64,000 nt of DNA from Sulfolobales archaeon (GTDB lineage Archaea > Thermoproteota > Thermoprotei_A > Sulfolobales > AG1), in contig JAVZPJ010000003.1 in NCBI GenBank assembly GCA_038881635.1, forward strand, positions 62,001 through 126,000, written 5' to 3'. Position 1 is the first letter of the stretch. Each line of letters starts with the position of its first letter. Shown piece after piece: positions 8,757 through 17,746 of this stretch. A program made the position numbers and the translations under genes. The notes beneath the pieces were generated by a model, which saw only the letters and a program-made list of their open reading frames with translations, ran no database searches and had not been told where the DNA came from.

Positions 8757-9563
8757 ATGAAGTCTTTCATAGGATACAAACTACTGCAAGTGTTAAGGGA
8801 TCCTCTTAGTATAGTGCTTCTCATAGTATTTCTCTACATGCTGATCTTTCTATACATACCGCTTGCAGTATCTGTAGGAGAGATACTTCTGGGCGGCGGT
8901 GTAAATACTGGTATAATAGCGAACTCTCTCCCCATACTGGTAAGATCTGTTTTAATAGCTCTTATATCATCGGCCCTATGTCTTCTTATAGCAATCCCCA
9001 TATCATATTTACTCTCCTTCTACACGAAACCTCTTGAGAAAAATATGTTTATAGTACTTATTTTAGCACCTTACTGGGTTGGCAGTCTTCTCAAGATATA
9101 TGCCCTAGCATACTTAATCCTGGTTCTCGAGAGTATAGCTGGAACGAGAATACTCTATACAGAGACATCTCTATATATAGGTCTTATCTACAACTATTCT
9201 CCACTGGCTATAATACCAATATTCTTGTCTATGGAGAGAATCGATAGAACTCATATAGAAACCTCTAGAAGTCTCGGAGCAGGTGCTCTGTACACTCTTT
9301 TTAGAGTTATACTTCCAATAAGTTCTCCGGGAATCACTTCTGCGTTCTTCCTAGTCTTCGCAGGAGTTGTAGGAGAAGTTGTGGTTCCTCAGATTCTTAT
9401 GGGAGCTTCAAACTATATGGTAGGACAGTGGATCTATCAGCTCACGTTTTCTTTCCACAGGCTTTCTGACGCATCTCTACTTTCAATGCTTTATTTAATA
9501 CTCACACTAGCTCTTTTAGTGCTCATTGTTAGAAGAGGTGGTGCAGGAGGTTTTACCATATGA
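8757..9563 (+). CDS. ABC transporter permease, PotB-like
   Basis: A 268-residue inner-membrane permease with about six transmembrane segments. The cytoplasmic coupling loop (EAA motif) reads TSRSLGAGALYTLFRVILPISSPGI, followed by a long hydrophobic run. Its likeness to PotB-type permeases comes from the ATPase partner, the length and the LAPYWVGSLLKIYALAYLI region. The stop overlaps the start of the next permease gene by 4 bases (ATGA), so translation is coupled. Forms a heterodimer with the following gene product. Confidence 0.87.
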   Translation: MKSFIGYKLLQVLRDPLSIVLLIVFLYMLIFLYIPLAVSVGEILLGGGVNTGIIANSLPILVRSVLIALISSALCLLIAIPISYLLSFYTKPLEKNMFIVLILAPYWVGSLLKIYALAYLILVLESIAGTRILYTETSLYIGLIYNYSPLAIIPIFLSMERIDRTHIETSRSLGAGALYTLFRVILPISSPGITSAFFLVFAGVVGEVVVPQILMGASNYMVGQWIYQLTFSFHRLSDASLLSMLYLILTLALLVLIVRRGGAGGFTI

Positions 9564-10345
9564 AGATAGGGATGAGATATATAGCTTTATCTATTATAAT
9601 TCTCTATCTTATTTTTATCTATACTCCGATACTAGTGAGCATACTAGGATCTTTCTCTTCCAAGAGATTTTCTATAGATCTAAGTAATCCAACTCTCGAA
9701 TGGTATATGAGAGCACTCAGTAATAGAGATGTAATATCTGCTGCTGAGAATTCTATCAGACTAGCGCTCTCAGCGGCAGTAATATCTACAATGACTGGAA
9801 TGATCGTTGGCTACGCGTATATCCATAGAAGGCCTAGAAGCTTTATAGAGACTTCCATATACATTCCTATAGTGATTCCAGAAGTGATAGAAGCTTTCAC
9901 CCTAGCATTACTCTATATAAGGTTAGGAGTTGAGATGGGCTTCATAACAGTTCTAGCAGGTCATCTCACCTTTAATATAGCCTACGCTTTCATGGTGATA
10001 AGATCTAGGATTGAGATGATCCCTAGAGAGATCATAGATTCAGCAAGAATACTAGGTGCTGGTGACAGGATGATCCTATTAAAAATTATACTGCCTCTAA
10101 CATATCCAGCCCTACTCTCAGCAATGCTACTCACGTTCGCACTCTCCTTCGACGATCTTATTAAAACTCTATTTACGAGTGGGCCTGGTTTTAAAACACT
10201 TCCCGTGCTTATATGGTCTATGGTGGGTAGAGGTGGGGTATCTCCAGAGATTAATGCTGTTAACTCTATAATACTATCAATATCTCTAGTGATCTCAGGT
10301 TTTATATCATATATCATCAGAAGAGATCTTCAGAAGATTCTCTAG
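9560..10345 (+). CDS. ABC transporter permease, PotC-like
   Basis: A 261-residue permease with about six transmembrane segments. The EAA loop is IDSARILGAGDRMILLKIILPLTYPALLSAMLLTF, and SFDDLIKTLFTSGPGFKTLPVLIWSM is the PotC-class signature region following it. It starts inside the stop codon of the preceding permease gene. No substrate-binding gene follows; the next 486 bases hold no convincing gene. Confidence 0.88.
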   Translation: MKIGMRYIALSIIILYLIFIYTPILVSILGSFSSKRFSIDLSNPTLEWYMRALSNRDVISAAENSIRLALSAAVISTMTGMIVGYAYIHRRPRSFIETSIYIPIVIPEVIEAFTLALLYIRLGVEMGFITVLAGHLTFNIAYAFMVIRSRIEMIPREIIDSARILGAGDRMILLKIILPLTYPALLSAMLLTFALSFDDLIKTLFTSGPGFKTLPVLIWSMVGRGGVSPEINAVNSIILSISLVISGFISYIIRRDLQKIL

Positions 10346-10831
10346 CAACTTTCTCCCAAGTAAAAACCCAAGATCAGATATCATGAAGGGGTTCAGCTCT
10401 TATAGGTTTATATTGGTTGTTTTCATTGCTTCATTTCTTTCCCTTGCATAGGTCTTTGGATTGCACCACTCTTAGGGGTGTTTAGGGGTATTCTTAAATC
10501 CTCATATCTTGAGTAGTGTCATCCTTGGAGAGAGTCTTCTCATTTCTATGGTTTTCAATTCCTCACCGGGTAGCTCATCACATCTAGAGTTGTGGAGAGA
10601 GGTTGATAATGTTTTTCATATATTCTGCTTAACCAGATACAGCATTATAAGATGCGGTACACCAAGACTCCCACCCATCCACGGAAGAAAAGTCTACACA
10701 CCGATCATATCAGAAGAATAGCATCAGGTAATACAAACCTGTATGAAACCTGAAACAGTTGCTAAAGGTGTTTAAGTTTAATAGCTATCACAATTAGAAT
10801 CCTAAGGAAAAGCTTCTGAGGGCGTTTATAG
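10346..10831. other. Intergenic region with a dispersed short repeat
   Basis: 486 bases without a convincing protein gene. A 70-codon frame at 10509-10721 has no recognisable features and poor start context. Bases 10388-10434 resemble a stretch in the gap after tRNA-Tyr (53247-53290). A TATA-like TGTTTAAGTTTA at about 10769-10780 probably serves the ATPase subunit I gene. Confidence 0.6.
10388..10434. repeat. Dispersed repeat, copy 1
   Basis: GGGGTTCAGCTCTTATAGG with flanks matches GAGGTTCAGCTCTTGTATAGG at 53247-53268. The match is broken by a 2-base insertion and continues weakly to a shared ATTGCTTC. Read on the minus strand, the shared core is AAACCTATA..AGAGCTGAACC. It is not part of a recognisable mobile element. 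Confidence 0.45.
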
Positions 10832-12937
10832 TTGTTCATGCCGGATAAAATGAGTGAACTAAAGATCCTAGCACCAGCGGACTATGTGGAGGAGGTAGCT
10901 CTAGCACTTATTGAGAGCGGGGTTTTTCAGGTTACTTCAAAGCCTGGGAGAGGAGTTCTAGCTGAGAGATCTAGAAGAGAACTTGTTCTAATAGAAGAGG
11001 CTATAATGAGAATGGACCAGTATCTCGGTATGATCGGTGCGAGAGTTGATAAAGAACCTCATGAAAGATTGCAACCTAGGCCGGATTCTTTGAGTAGATC
11101 TCTCGAGAGTGTGAGAGAAAAGCTTAAGATCATAGATCGAGAGTTTGGGGAGTTGCTAGATAGATATCGTGAGTATGAAGCTAAGATCTCCGAGTATCAG
11201 AATCTTTTAAGCTATCTAGAGAATCTGAGAGATCTAGACGTGGATCTCTCAAGACTTATCTTAGGAGTCTTTCTCAGAATGAAGATTCTTATAATAGGAG
11301 TAGAAAGATTAGATACCTTCAGAGAAGAGATAAACAGAAGAATCCCAGCACATGCTTTTATGTGCTCTCTCTCTAGAGACGCCAGAGAAGAGATTTGTCT
11401 GCTCATATATCCAGCGGAAAGCGAGGGAGCTGTAGGAGAGATCATCAGAAGTCATAGAGCTAGAGTTTTCGAATTAAAAGAAGGTCTTCCGAGCAATCTC
11501 GCTAGAGCCTATGAAGAGGCTTATAGAGAGTTTGAGAATATGAAGAATTTTATGTATGGTATCAAAGATGAAGCTAAGAGAAGGTTTACATCTATAGGTT
11601 CTCTGTTTAGAGAGACTTATCAAGAGCTTGTAATATTAAGAGATATGCTGAGAATTCTCGCTCACTCATATTTCACATCATCATATGTAGTAATAGAAGG
11701 CTTTGTACCTCATAGCATGAGGAAGAGAGTATCGGATAAGGTTTTAAGAGAAGGCGAGAACAGAGTTCTACTAGAATTCCGCGAAATAAGCAGACTTGAC
11801 AGACTAGAGGAAGAGCCTCCTACATCATATAGAATACCTGATCTTCTAAAACCCTTTAGAATGATACCAGATCTATATGGAACTCCTTCATACAACGAGA
11901 TCATACCAGTTTTCTTGGCATCTATTACTTTCCCTATAATATTCGGACTCATGTTTCCAGATATAGGGCATGGTCTTGCCATATTAATTGCGGGGATCAT
12001 CATTATAAGATTTTTTAAGAGACATGGATTAGAAGATCTAGGACTTCTTCTAGTGTACCTGGGAACTGCATCAATAATAACAGGGTTCTTGGCAGGAGAG
12101 TTCTTCGGTCCTGCAACACCCGTGTCCAAGTACATTGAAGGATTTTACGAGGAGCTTCATTTAAGCCCTCCTCTGAATCTCCCTATATACAAGCCTGAGG
12201 CAGGTCTTACCGAAGCTCTATATTCTTTCATCCTTCTATCGGTTAGGATAGCTGTTATAACACTCTTTGTAAGCTCTCTCTTGGGGTTTCTAAATGGCGT
12301 GATCAATAGAGAGACAGATTATGTGTTAGCTCTTGCCCTGCCCAGACTGCTTATATTCACAAGTATAATGATCCCATCATTCATTTCTAATAATCTAGGT
12401 GATGTTGGAGGGTTCTATTACCATATGAGCCTTGGACAACTCACAGGAGTTCTAGGAGTTTCAGAGAGCTATAAGCATCCTCAGATCATAGAGATCATGA
12501 AATGGGTTCTCAATATATCTCTTCTATGGATTATCTTCGGAGAATCTATTGTAGAGAGCATTAAACACGATCTGAAAAGTGGTCTGAAGAAAATAGGCTC
12601 AGGTTTTCTCGAGGTCTTTGACACTATTATAATGGTTATAGGGAATACAATGAGCTATATGAGGATCATGGGTATCGCACTAGCACATATAGCAGTAGTA
12701 GTATCATTTTACGTTCCAGCTCTATCGCTTTTCCAAAGCCCTAGCATATCAGATCAGATCGCAGCCTGGGCTATGTATTCTGTAGGAAATCTAATTGCAA
12801 TGACACTTGAAGCAGTGATAGCATTTGCACACACCTTACGACTACATCTATACGAGATGTTCAGCAAATTCTACAGAGGTCTTGGAAGACCTTACAATCC
12901 ATTCACACCGGTTATTTATAGAATTGAAATCAGCTAG
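10832..12937 (+). CDS. atpI: A-type ATP synthase subunit I (a subunit)
   Basis: The membrane stator and proton (or sodium) half-channel of the archaeal rotary ATPase. The first 335 residues are cytoplasmic with coiled coil (LESVREKLKIIDREFGELLDRYREYEAKI). Then come about eight transmembrane segments, with the family marks FGLMFPDIGHG, SYMRIMGIALAH and the essential arginine in AHTLRLHLYEMFSKFYRG near the C-terminus. At 701 residues it is full length. The start may be TTG at 10832 or in-frame ATG at 10838 or 10850; GAGGGCG at 10818 favours the first. The other ATPase subunits are not in the window. Confidence 0.94.
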   Translation: MFMPDKMSELKILAPADYVEEVALALIESGVFQVTSKPGRGVLAERSRRELVLIEEAIMRMDQYLGMIGARVDKEPHERLQPRPDSLSRSLESVREKLKIIDREFGELLDRYREYEAKISEYQNLLSYLENLRDLDVDLSRLILGVFLRMKILIIGVERLDTFREEINRRIPAHAFMCSLSRDAREEICLLIYPAESEGAVGEIIRSHRARVFELKEGLPSNLARAYEEAYREFENMKNFMYGIKDEAKRRFTSIGSLFRETYQELVILRDMLRILAHSYFTSSYVVIEGFVPHSMRKRVSDKVLREGENRVLLEFREISRLDRLEEEPPTSYRIPDLLKPFRMIPDLYGTPSYNEIIPVFLASITFPIIFGLMFPDIGHGLAILIAGIIIIRFFKRHGLEDLGLLLVYLGTASIITGFLAGEFFGPATPVSKYIEGFYEELHLSPPLNLPIYKPEAGLTEALYSFILLSVRIAVITLFVSSLLGFLNGVINRETDYVLALALPRLLIFTSIMIPSFISNNLGDVGGFYYHMSLGQLTGVLGVSESYKHPQIIEIMKWVLNISLLWIIFGESIVESIKHDLKSGLKKIGSGFLEVFDTIIMVIGNTMSYMRIMGIALAHIAVVVSFYVPALSLFQSPSISDQIAAWAMYSVGNLIAMTLEAVIAFAHTLRLHLYEMFSKFYRGLGRPYNPFTPVIYRIEIS

Positions 12938-12973
12938 GCTAGAGAATCAGATAAGAGATTTGGAAAACACGAG

Positions 12974-12985
12974 ATAAAAATATTT
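12974..12985 (+). promoter_or_regulatory. Candidate promoter of tRNA-Gly
   Basis: ATAAAAATATTT is a TATA-like box about 31 bases before the tRNA's first base, in an AT-rich spacer. Confidence 0.5.
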
Positions 12986-13010
12986 TAGACTTCACACACA
13001 ACTTAAATGG

Positions 13011-13086
13011 GCGGCGGTAGTCTAGCCTGGTCCAGGACGCCGGCCTGCCACGCCGGAGATCCCGGGTTCGAATCCCGGCCGCCGCA
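13011..13086 (+). tRNA. tRNA-Gly (GCC)
   Basis: A full cloverleaf. The 7-bp acceptor is GCGGCGG with CCGCCGC; the anticodon stem CCGGC/GCCGG has loop CTGCCAC, giving anticodon GCC for glycine; the T arm is CCGGG-TTCGAAT-CCCGG; the discriminator is A. It has no intron, and the CCA end is not encoded (ATTT follows). The very GC-rich stems in an AT-rich region fit a hyperthermophile. Confidence 0.97.
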
Positions 13087-13095
13087 TTTATTCGG

Positions 13096-13830
13096 TTACT
13101 TCTCTCCGATCTCTCCAGGTATTTTCTTTATCAGGGCACTTATCTTGCTCAGGATCTTTATGAGTATGTTTATCTCGGTTTTTGTAAGATCTGATTTACG
13201 TAAGATTCTTCTCAAGGTTGTTTTAACTTCTTCAGACCTCATCCTATTTTTGAAGATCAGATCCGTTATCTCTGATAAGTATTTTTCAGCAAGCCTGAAA
13301 TCTTCCGGGCTTGGAGTTTCAAGATTCTTTATACTTGATTCTCCAGCATAAGCTGAGTGTATCTCGTAAAGTGCTATTGCAACAGCATGAGAAAGATTTA
13401 GAACTGGATATTCTCTATCTGCTGCTATGTGAACATATAGATCGCATTCAGCTAATTCTTCTCTTGTAAGTCCTGTGCTCTCTCTACCGAAAACCAGAGC
13501 TATAGATTCGTATCCTTTGATCAGCTCTACAAATCTTTTAAGTTCTATCGGCTGTCTTAAGAGATCTCTATCTAAGGGTACTATGGAAGATGTACATGCA
13601 ACTAGTTCGACTCCTTCGAATGCTTTCTTGAGATCATCTACGACAACAGCCTTAGCTAGCACCTCAGCACCTTTTACAGCATATCTAAGTGCTTCTTCAC
13701 CTATGGAAGCCTCTGGTTTGACTAGGTATAGCTCTTCAACTCCAAAATTCTTACAAAGCCTCGCTACAAATCCTAAGTTTATAGATCCTTCTACTCCTAC
13801 TAGCACTACCCTGATCTTCTTACTAATCAT
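13096..13830 (-). CDS. trmJ: TrmJ-like tRNA 2'-O-methyltransferase (SPOUT family)
   Basis: Methylates the ribose at position 32 of tRNA in characterised relatives. SPOUT motifs: GVEGSINLGFVARLCKNF (motif 1), LVFGRESTGLTREELAECD (motif 2), and YPVLNLSHAVAIALYEI (motif 3), together forming the SAM-binding knot. The last 75 residues are a basic helical extension that may bind tRNA. It ends only 9 bases from tRNA-Gly on the opposite strand, and is preceded on its own strand, after 6 bases, by an unknown small gene that is probably in the same transcript. Confidence 0.9.
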   Translation of the reverse strand: MISKKIRVVLVGVEGSINLGFVARLCKNFGVEELYLVKPEASIGEEALRYAVKGAEVLAKAVVVDDLKKAFEGVELVACTSSIVPLDRDLLRQPIELKRFVELIKGYESIALVFGRESTGLTREELAECDLYVHIAADREYPVLNLSHAVAIALYEIHSAYAGESSIKNLETPSPEDFRLAEKYLSEITDLIFKNRMRSEEVKTTLRRILRKSDLTKTEINILIKILSKISALIKKIPGEIGEK

Positions 13831-13836
13831 CGGGTC

Positions 13837-14289
13837 TCAACTTCTTCTATAGAGCTTCAGGTTCTTAAGAACATCCATGACATGGGATACAAATATTTCA
13901 AGATCTCTTCTTGCAACTCCTCTCCTCTCAGCTTCTAGATACACGATCTCCTCAACAGCTGAATAGTTTTTAAATCTCTCATTAAGCTCTCTCCATTTTA
14001 TATTCTTCAAAGCTTTAGCAAGTCTCTCATCATATGGTAGAACACCTTTAATCATTAAAAACGATATTATAGGATACCCTACATAACCTCTATACGTAGT
14101 TCCATTATCGCTACTATCAACAATACCTCTAGAGAGATCTGCAAAGACCTTGTAAACACGATCACCTTCAGAGCTTATAACCTCAGCATTAAATTCGTCA
14201 AGAACCTTAATTCTCTCATCAGCTATAGCTCCTAAAGCCTCCAAAACTTTAATCCTAGGAGGAAGTCTTAGAAGCTTCAAAGCATGCAA
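13837..14289 (-). CDS. Conserved archaeal protein of unknown function
   Basis: A 150-residue protein I do not recognise. It begins MHALKLLRLPPRIKVLEALGAIADERI and has a compact alpha/beta make-up without membrane segments, Cys pairs or a nucleotide loop. Segments such as GYVGYPIISFLMIKGVLPYDERLAKALKNIKW look helical. It lies 6 bases upstream of trmJ on the same strand, so a role in tRNA handling is possible but unproven. Base and codon use match the neighbours, and the ORF is intact, so it is probably a real gene. Confidence 0.7.
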   Translation of the reverse strand: MHALKLLRLPPRIKVLEALGAIADERIKVLDEFNAEVISSEGDRVYKVFADLSRGIVDSSDNGTTYRGYVGYPIISFLMIKGVLPYDERLAKALKNIKWRELNERFKNYSAVEEIVYLEAERRGVARRDLEIFVSHVMDVLKNLKLYRRS

Positions 14290-14330
14290 CCACTAAAGTA
14301 AATATTTCTAAAAATATTAAGGATATTGAA

Positions 14331-14405
14331 GGGCCCGTAGCCCAGCCAGGATAGGGCGTCGGCCTGCGGAGCCGGAGGTCCCGGGTTCAAATCCCGGCGG
14401 GCCCG
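14331..14405 (+). tRNA. tRNA-Arg (GCG)
   Basis: The acceptor is GGGCCCG with CGGGCCC; the anticodon stem TCGGC/GCCGG has loop CTGCGGA, giving anticodon GCG (arginine, codon CGC). The T arm is CCGGG-TTCAAAT-CCCGG; the discriminator is G. No intron, and CCA is not encoded. CGC codons are rare in the window, where arginine is nearly always AGA or AGG. A TATA-like TCTAAAAATATT lies about 20 bases upstream. Confidence 0.95.
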
Positions 14406-14574
14406 TGGTCTTCTACCTAACACTCTAGCACTCTCTCACATTGTTTTCTGAGATCTAATTTTTCGATTTGAATACAATGCTCGAGAGAGAATAGATCCAT
14501 GGCTGTGTAGTGTATCATCTCTCAGTGAATAAAATTCGCGGATTTTAAATGTTTATATATTTACAAGACTTTAG

Positions 14575-15501
14575 CTAGGAAGATATTGTAGTCAATATGT
14601 TTAGAACCTCATTATGGCTGGGAACCTCATAGGATCCCAGTTTTCTTATTTTTAATGCCGCAGTAGCATTTGCATATAATAAGGCTCTCTTCAGATCAAA
14701 TCCTCTTATTAGTGCTGTTAGAAATCCTGATGCAAAAGCATCTCCAGCTCCCGTGGTGTCTACCACTTTATCGACTCTAAACGCAGGCACTCGTTCTCTA
14801 AGATCTTTGTATACAGCATATACACCCTCAGCTCCTAGTTTTATCACCACGATCTGAGGTCCTATGGATCTTAGGATCTCGGCTGCTCTCTCATAATCTC
14901 TTTCACCCGTAATATAATAAGCCTCAGCGCTCGTGAGCATGATTATATCAGTATTCTCAAGGATTCTTCTAAGCTCTTCTAAACCTCTTCTAGCGAGAAC
15001 TCTTCCAGGATCCCATGAGATTTTAACATCATATTTCCTGGCTAGAGACATAGCTTTAAGAGATGTATCTATCCTCAGACTCGCTATATGCATATATTTG
15101 GATCTACTTATAACTTCTTCATCGAGATCCTCGGGTTCTAACTCTTCCGCAGCTCCTTTAAATCCATACATGACTATCTCGCCTGATGAGTTTATAGCTA
15201 CAATTGTAAATCCCGTTCTATCCCATGAAACTCTAAGCCCTCTAGTATCAACACCTTCTCTCAGAAGTTCGTCTACTATGATCCTACCAAAATTATCAAA
15301 ACCAACCTTGGCTATGATACTGCTCCTAAGACCAAGCCTTTTAACACCGATAGCAACATTCACAGCAGAACCTCCGGCACTCCATCTCTGTTCCAACACT
15401 GTACTCTCCTGATCTGGTTGTGGAAATGAATTAACTCTGATTCTTATGTCAACTAGCGCATGCCCCACCGTGACAACATCAAAAATCTTCTCTGAAGTCA
15501 T
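14575..15501 (-). CDS. PfkB-family (ribokinase-like) sugar or nucleoside kinase
   Basis: A 308-residue kinase. The N-terminal GHALVDIRIRV strand and RWSAGGSAVNVAIGVKRLG form the substrate lid and first PfkB signature; the C-terminal DTTGAGDAFASGFLTAL carries the anion hole and catalytic Asp. The substrate is not clear: ribose, a nucleoside, or a keto-acid sugar are all used by archaeal members. It lies 28 bases downstream of a class I aldolase gene on the same strand, which hints that it phosphorylates a sugar whose phosphate is then cleaved. Confidence 0.87.
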   Translation of the reverse strand: MTSEKIFDVVTVGHALVDIRIRVNSFPQPDQESTVLEQRWSAGGSAVNVAIGVKRLGLRSSIIAKVGFDNFGRIIVDELLREGVDTRGLRVSWDRTGFTIVAINSSGEIVMYGFKGAAEELEPEDLDEEVISRSKYMHIASLRIDTSLKAMSLARKYDVKISWDPGRVLARRGLEELRRILENTDIIMLTSAEAYYITGERDYERAAEILRSIGPQIVVIKLGAEGVYAVYKDLRERVPAFRVDKVVDTTGAGDAFASGFLTALIRGFDLKRALLYANATAALKIRKLGSYEVPSHNEVLNILTTISS

Positions 15502-15529
15502 CTCGCAATTCTACCTCGTTCTCAGATCT

Positions 15530-16369
15530 TTATTCAACAAGTCTTGCTACTTCTTCTACCTCCTTACCCTCATGTATTATCATTCTCAGAGCTCTAACCA
15601 TGGAAATAGGATTCTTATGCTGAAATATGTTTCTTCCAACTACAGCACCATTAGCTCCAGCATTCATCACAGATTTTACATCTCTAAGGAAGTCTACAGG
15701 ATTATCTCTAGTCCTCCCACCACTCATAAGAATCGGTGTTCCAGAAGCTATTCTAACAACTTCTCTAAAACTCTCTTCAGAACCTGTGTAATAAGTCTTA
15801 ATAAGATCCGCGCCACTCTCTATGGCAGCTCTCACACCGTATTTTACAATCTCAGGATCATACGGGTTTTTAATCGCAGATCCTCTTGGATAAGCCAGCT
15901 GAAGAGCAGGAACTCCATATCTTTCAGCGGTGAGTCTTATGCTGAACCATCTTTCAAGCATCAGATCCTCGTACTCGCTACCCCAGTACACTGTCGCAGC
16001 AACAGCGTCAGCACCTATAGCGATGGCATCTCTTACAAATCCAAAAACACTCTGAAGAAGTCTCTGAGGCTCAGGTCTTAAGCTAGTCTTCCCGGTAAGC
16101 TTTATTATAATAGGAATCCTCCCACCCCAGATCTCGTAGGTCATGGAAGCTATACCAAGAGTAGTCATTATAGCATCAACACCTCCTTCAACTACCATTC
16201 TAATAACAGAACGAGGATCAACTCTATCCTCAGGAAAGTCACTAGGACCATGCTCCACGCCATGATCAAAGGCAAATATAAGAGCTCTACCATTCTTGAG
16301 GATCCTATTCAATCTTATTCGCTTACCAATACCGTTATATGCTCCTCCGCTCACCATACACACCATCAT
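15530..16369 (-). CDS. Class I fructose-bisphosphate aldolase, DhnA/FbaB type
   Basis: A Schiff-base aldolase for fructose 1,6-bisphosphate or a related phosphosugar. The barrel shows [11 protein letters not shown] near the N-terminus, the lysine in [17 protein letters not shown] (catalytic Schiff base), and the phosphate-binding [13 protein letters not shown] and [13 protein letters not shown] loops. Related proteins also work as transaldolase-like 2-amino-3,7-dideoxyheptulosonate synthases, so the substrate needs care. The longest form starts at 16369, but a GGTG element stands 6 bases before an in-frame ATG at 16357 (MVSGGAYNG), which is the better start. Confidence 0.88.
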   Translation of the reverse strand: MMVCMVSGGAYNGIGKRIRLNRILKNGRALIFAFDHGVEHGPSDFPEDRVDPRSVIRMVVEGGVDAIMTTLGIASMTYEIWGGRIPIIIKLTGKTSLRPEPQRLLQSVFGFVRDAIAIGADAVAATVYWGSEYEDLMLERWFSIRLTAERYGVPALQLAYPRGSAIKNPYDPEIVKYGVRAAIESGADLIKTYYTGSEESFREVVRIASGTPILMSGGRTRDNPVDFLRDVKSVMNAGANGAVVGRNIFQHKNPISMVRALRMIIHEGKEVEEVARLVE

Positions 16370-16525
16370 AATATGTAGTCTGGCTATATTAAGTATACTC
16401 TTTCTCTAACCTCTTAGGTTTCTTTTTAAACTCGAAGAAAACCCGATCTGAATACTTGATAGAGAGAAGCTAGAGGAGTTAGGAGAGAATAAGCTTTTGC
16501 TAGAGGAGAAATACGCCTCTAAATA

Positions 16526-17155
16526 TTATAAAATCTTATTTAAGCTTGATGTTGCGAGAATCGAGTGCAAAATAATTCTCGATAAATCCTCTACCACCTC
16601 TACCTTATTAAGAGCTTTATAAAGGTTTTTATCAAAAGCTACGACACCATGATCTTTTAAGATCGCTATTGAAGTTTTTTCTCTGTATAGAGCTTCTGCC
16701 ACCGATCTGGCAAGCTCTTCAGTTCCGGGCTCAAGTCTTCCTAGAATAGCTACTCTTCCTCCTATGTAATACTTTACTTCATAAAGATCTCTAGAATACT
16801 CCTCAACAATCCTTCGCAGGGTTTCCTCCTTAAGAGCGTGTGCTAGTGCTATCATGTAGGGAGGGTGCGCATGCACTATAGCTTCAGCATCATCTATACT
16901 TCTATATATCTCTAGATGCATTCTATATTCTGAAGATGGTTGTAAACCAGCTACTCTCTCCCCGCTCTCTATATCTACTAGTGAGAGATCCTCAGGATCT
17001 AGAAGGTATTTATCAGCACCCGACGGAGTTATCCAGAATCTTCTCCTATCATTAGCTCTTCTGCTCACATTACCACTCATACTTGTTATAAGTGCTCTCA
17101 TATACATCCTTCTCATCACACTCACAATCTCTCTTCTAATATCTAGATCGAGCAT
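16526..17155 (-). CDS. Class II aldolase/adducin family protein (fuculose-phosphate aldolase-like)
   Basis: A 209-residue zinc aldolase. The SMSGNVSRR substrate loop, VHAHPPYMIALAHAL (two of the zinc histidines) and KDHGVVAFDKNLYKALNKVE (third His region) are all intact. Family members cleave L-fuculose 1-phosphate or act in lactaldehyde production for cofactor F420; neither is certain here. It lies upstream of the DhnA-type aldolase on the same strand, but 156 bases away with a small hairpin (AGAGG/CCTCT) after its stop, so it may form its own transcript. Confidence 0.85.
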   Translation of the reverse strand: MLDLDIRREIVSVMRRMYMRALITSMSGNVSRRANDRRRFWITPSGADKYLLDPEDLSLVDIESGERVAGLQPSSEYRMHLEIYRSIDDAEAIVHAHPPYMIALAHALKEETLRRIVEEYSRDLYEVKYYIGGRVAILGRLEPGTEELARSVAEALYREKTSIAILKDHGVVAFDKNLYKALNKVEVVEDLSRIILHSILATSSLNKIL

Positions 17156-17213
17156 GTGAACACCTGATAATACTTGTAGAGATATCTTATAAGACTATCC
17201 GCTTATAACATAT

Positions 17214-17708
17214 ATGGGCAGGATGAGTAGAATAGAGATAAGATATAATAATGGTGTATTCGTAGTAGAAAAAGGATCTGAGAGATACAGAGAAGGAGAA
17301 GCAATAGAACCTCTTGAAGTGGCATATCTTCTTCAAGAAGAGAGAGCTATAGTGCTCGATGAGAGTAACAGAGTTCTAGAACTTAAAGATCTTGTGATGA
17401 TTTATTCCAGCAAGAGAGAATGGTGGCTTCTCTTCACAGTATTATATGATCTACATAAAAGAGGTAGAATCGCTAGAAGAGGTTTTGGAGATAGAGATCT
17501 TATATTAGAAAGAGAAGGAAAGAAATATCAGATCTACGTGACCGAGGAGAATGTCTTCATACCAATATCTATAATACTCGATTGGATTGAAAGTTCTATG
17601 AAGAAAGGTTTTATACCTGTGATTGCAGTGGTCGACATGTATGGAGATGTAACATATTATAAAGCTTCGAAACATTCTTTTAGGAAGATAGAACGCGAAG
17701 AAATATGA
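17214..17708 (+). CDS. tRNA-splicing endonuclease, probable structural (non-catalytic) subunit
   Basis: The C-terminal half has the EndA fold: LLFTVLYDLHKRGRIARRGFGDRDLIL, then a beta-rich part ending in KGFIPVIAVVDMYGDVTYYKAS. The catalytic subunit's HSxY histidine is missing, its place being taken by KKYQIYVTEEN, and the final lysine signature is not evident. This matches the structural subunit of the crenarchaeal alpha2-beta2 enzyme, which accepts relaxed intron motifs. The catalytic subunit is not in the window, but a likely substrate, intron-bearing tRNA-Tyr, is at 53.1 kb. Assignment is from the fold and context. Confidence 0.75.
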   Translation: MGRMSRIEIRYNNGVFVVEKGSERYREGEAIEPLEVAYLLQEERAIVLDESNRVLELKDLVMIYSSKREWWLLFTVLYDLHKRGRIARRGFGDRDLILEREGKKYQIYVTEENVFIPISIILDWIESSMKKGFIPVIAVVDMYGDVTYYKASKHSFRKIEREEI

Positions 17709-17746
17709 TCCCTGTATCTCAAAAGATTTTCCAGATCTTGAGGAAT

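Noticed and set aside
10509-10721. A 70-codon open frame in the gap before the ATPase subunit I gene
   Set aside because: No Shine-Dalgarno site, no recognised motif, mixed composition and a codon choice unlike the neighbours (CCC, TCC, few AGA). Treated as non-coding.
15446-16081. A 211-codon frame on the plus strand
   Set aside because: It is antisense to the PfkB kinase and the aldolase, both of which have clear family motifs. Its Ser-, Tyr- and Asn-rich product is what antisense reading of AGA-rich genes gives.
16500-16525. Hairpin AGAGG/CCTCT after the class II aldolase as a terminator
   Set aside because: Only five base pairs and no T-run on the proper strand; archaeal termination relies mainly on T-rich tracts.
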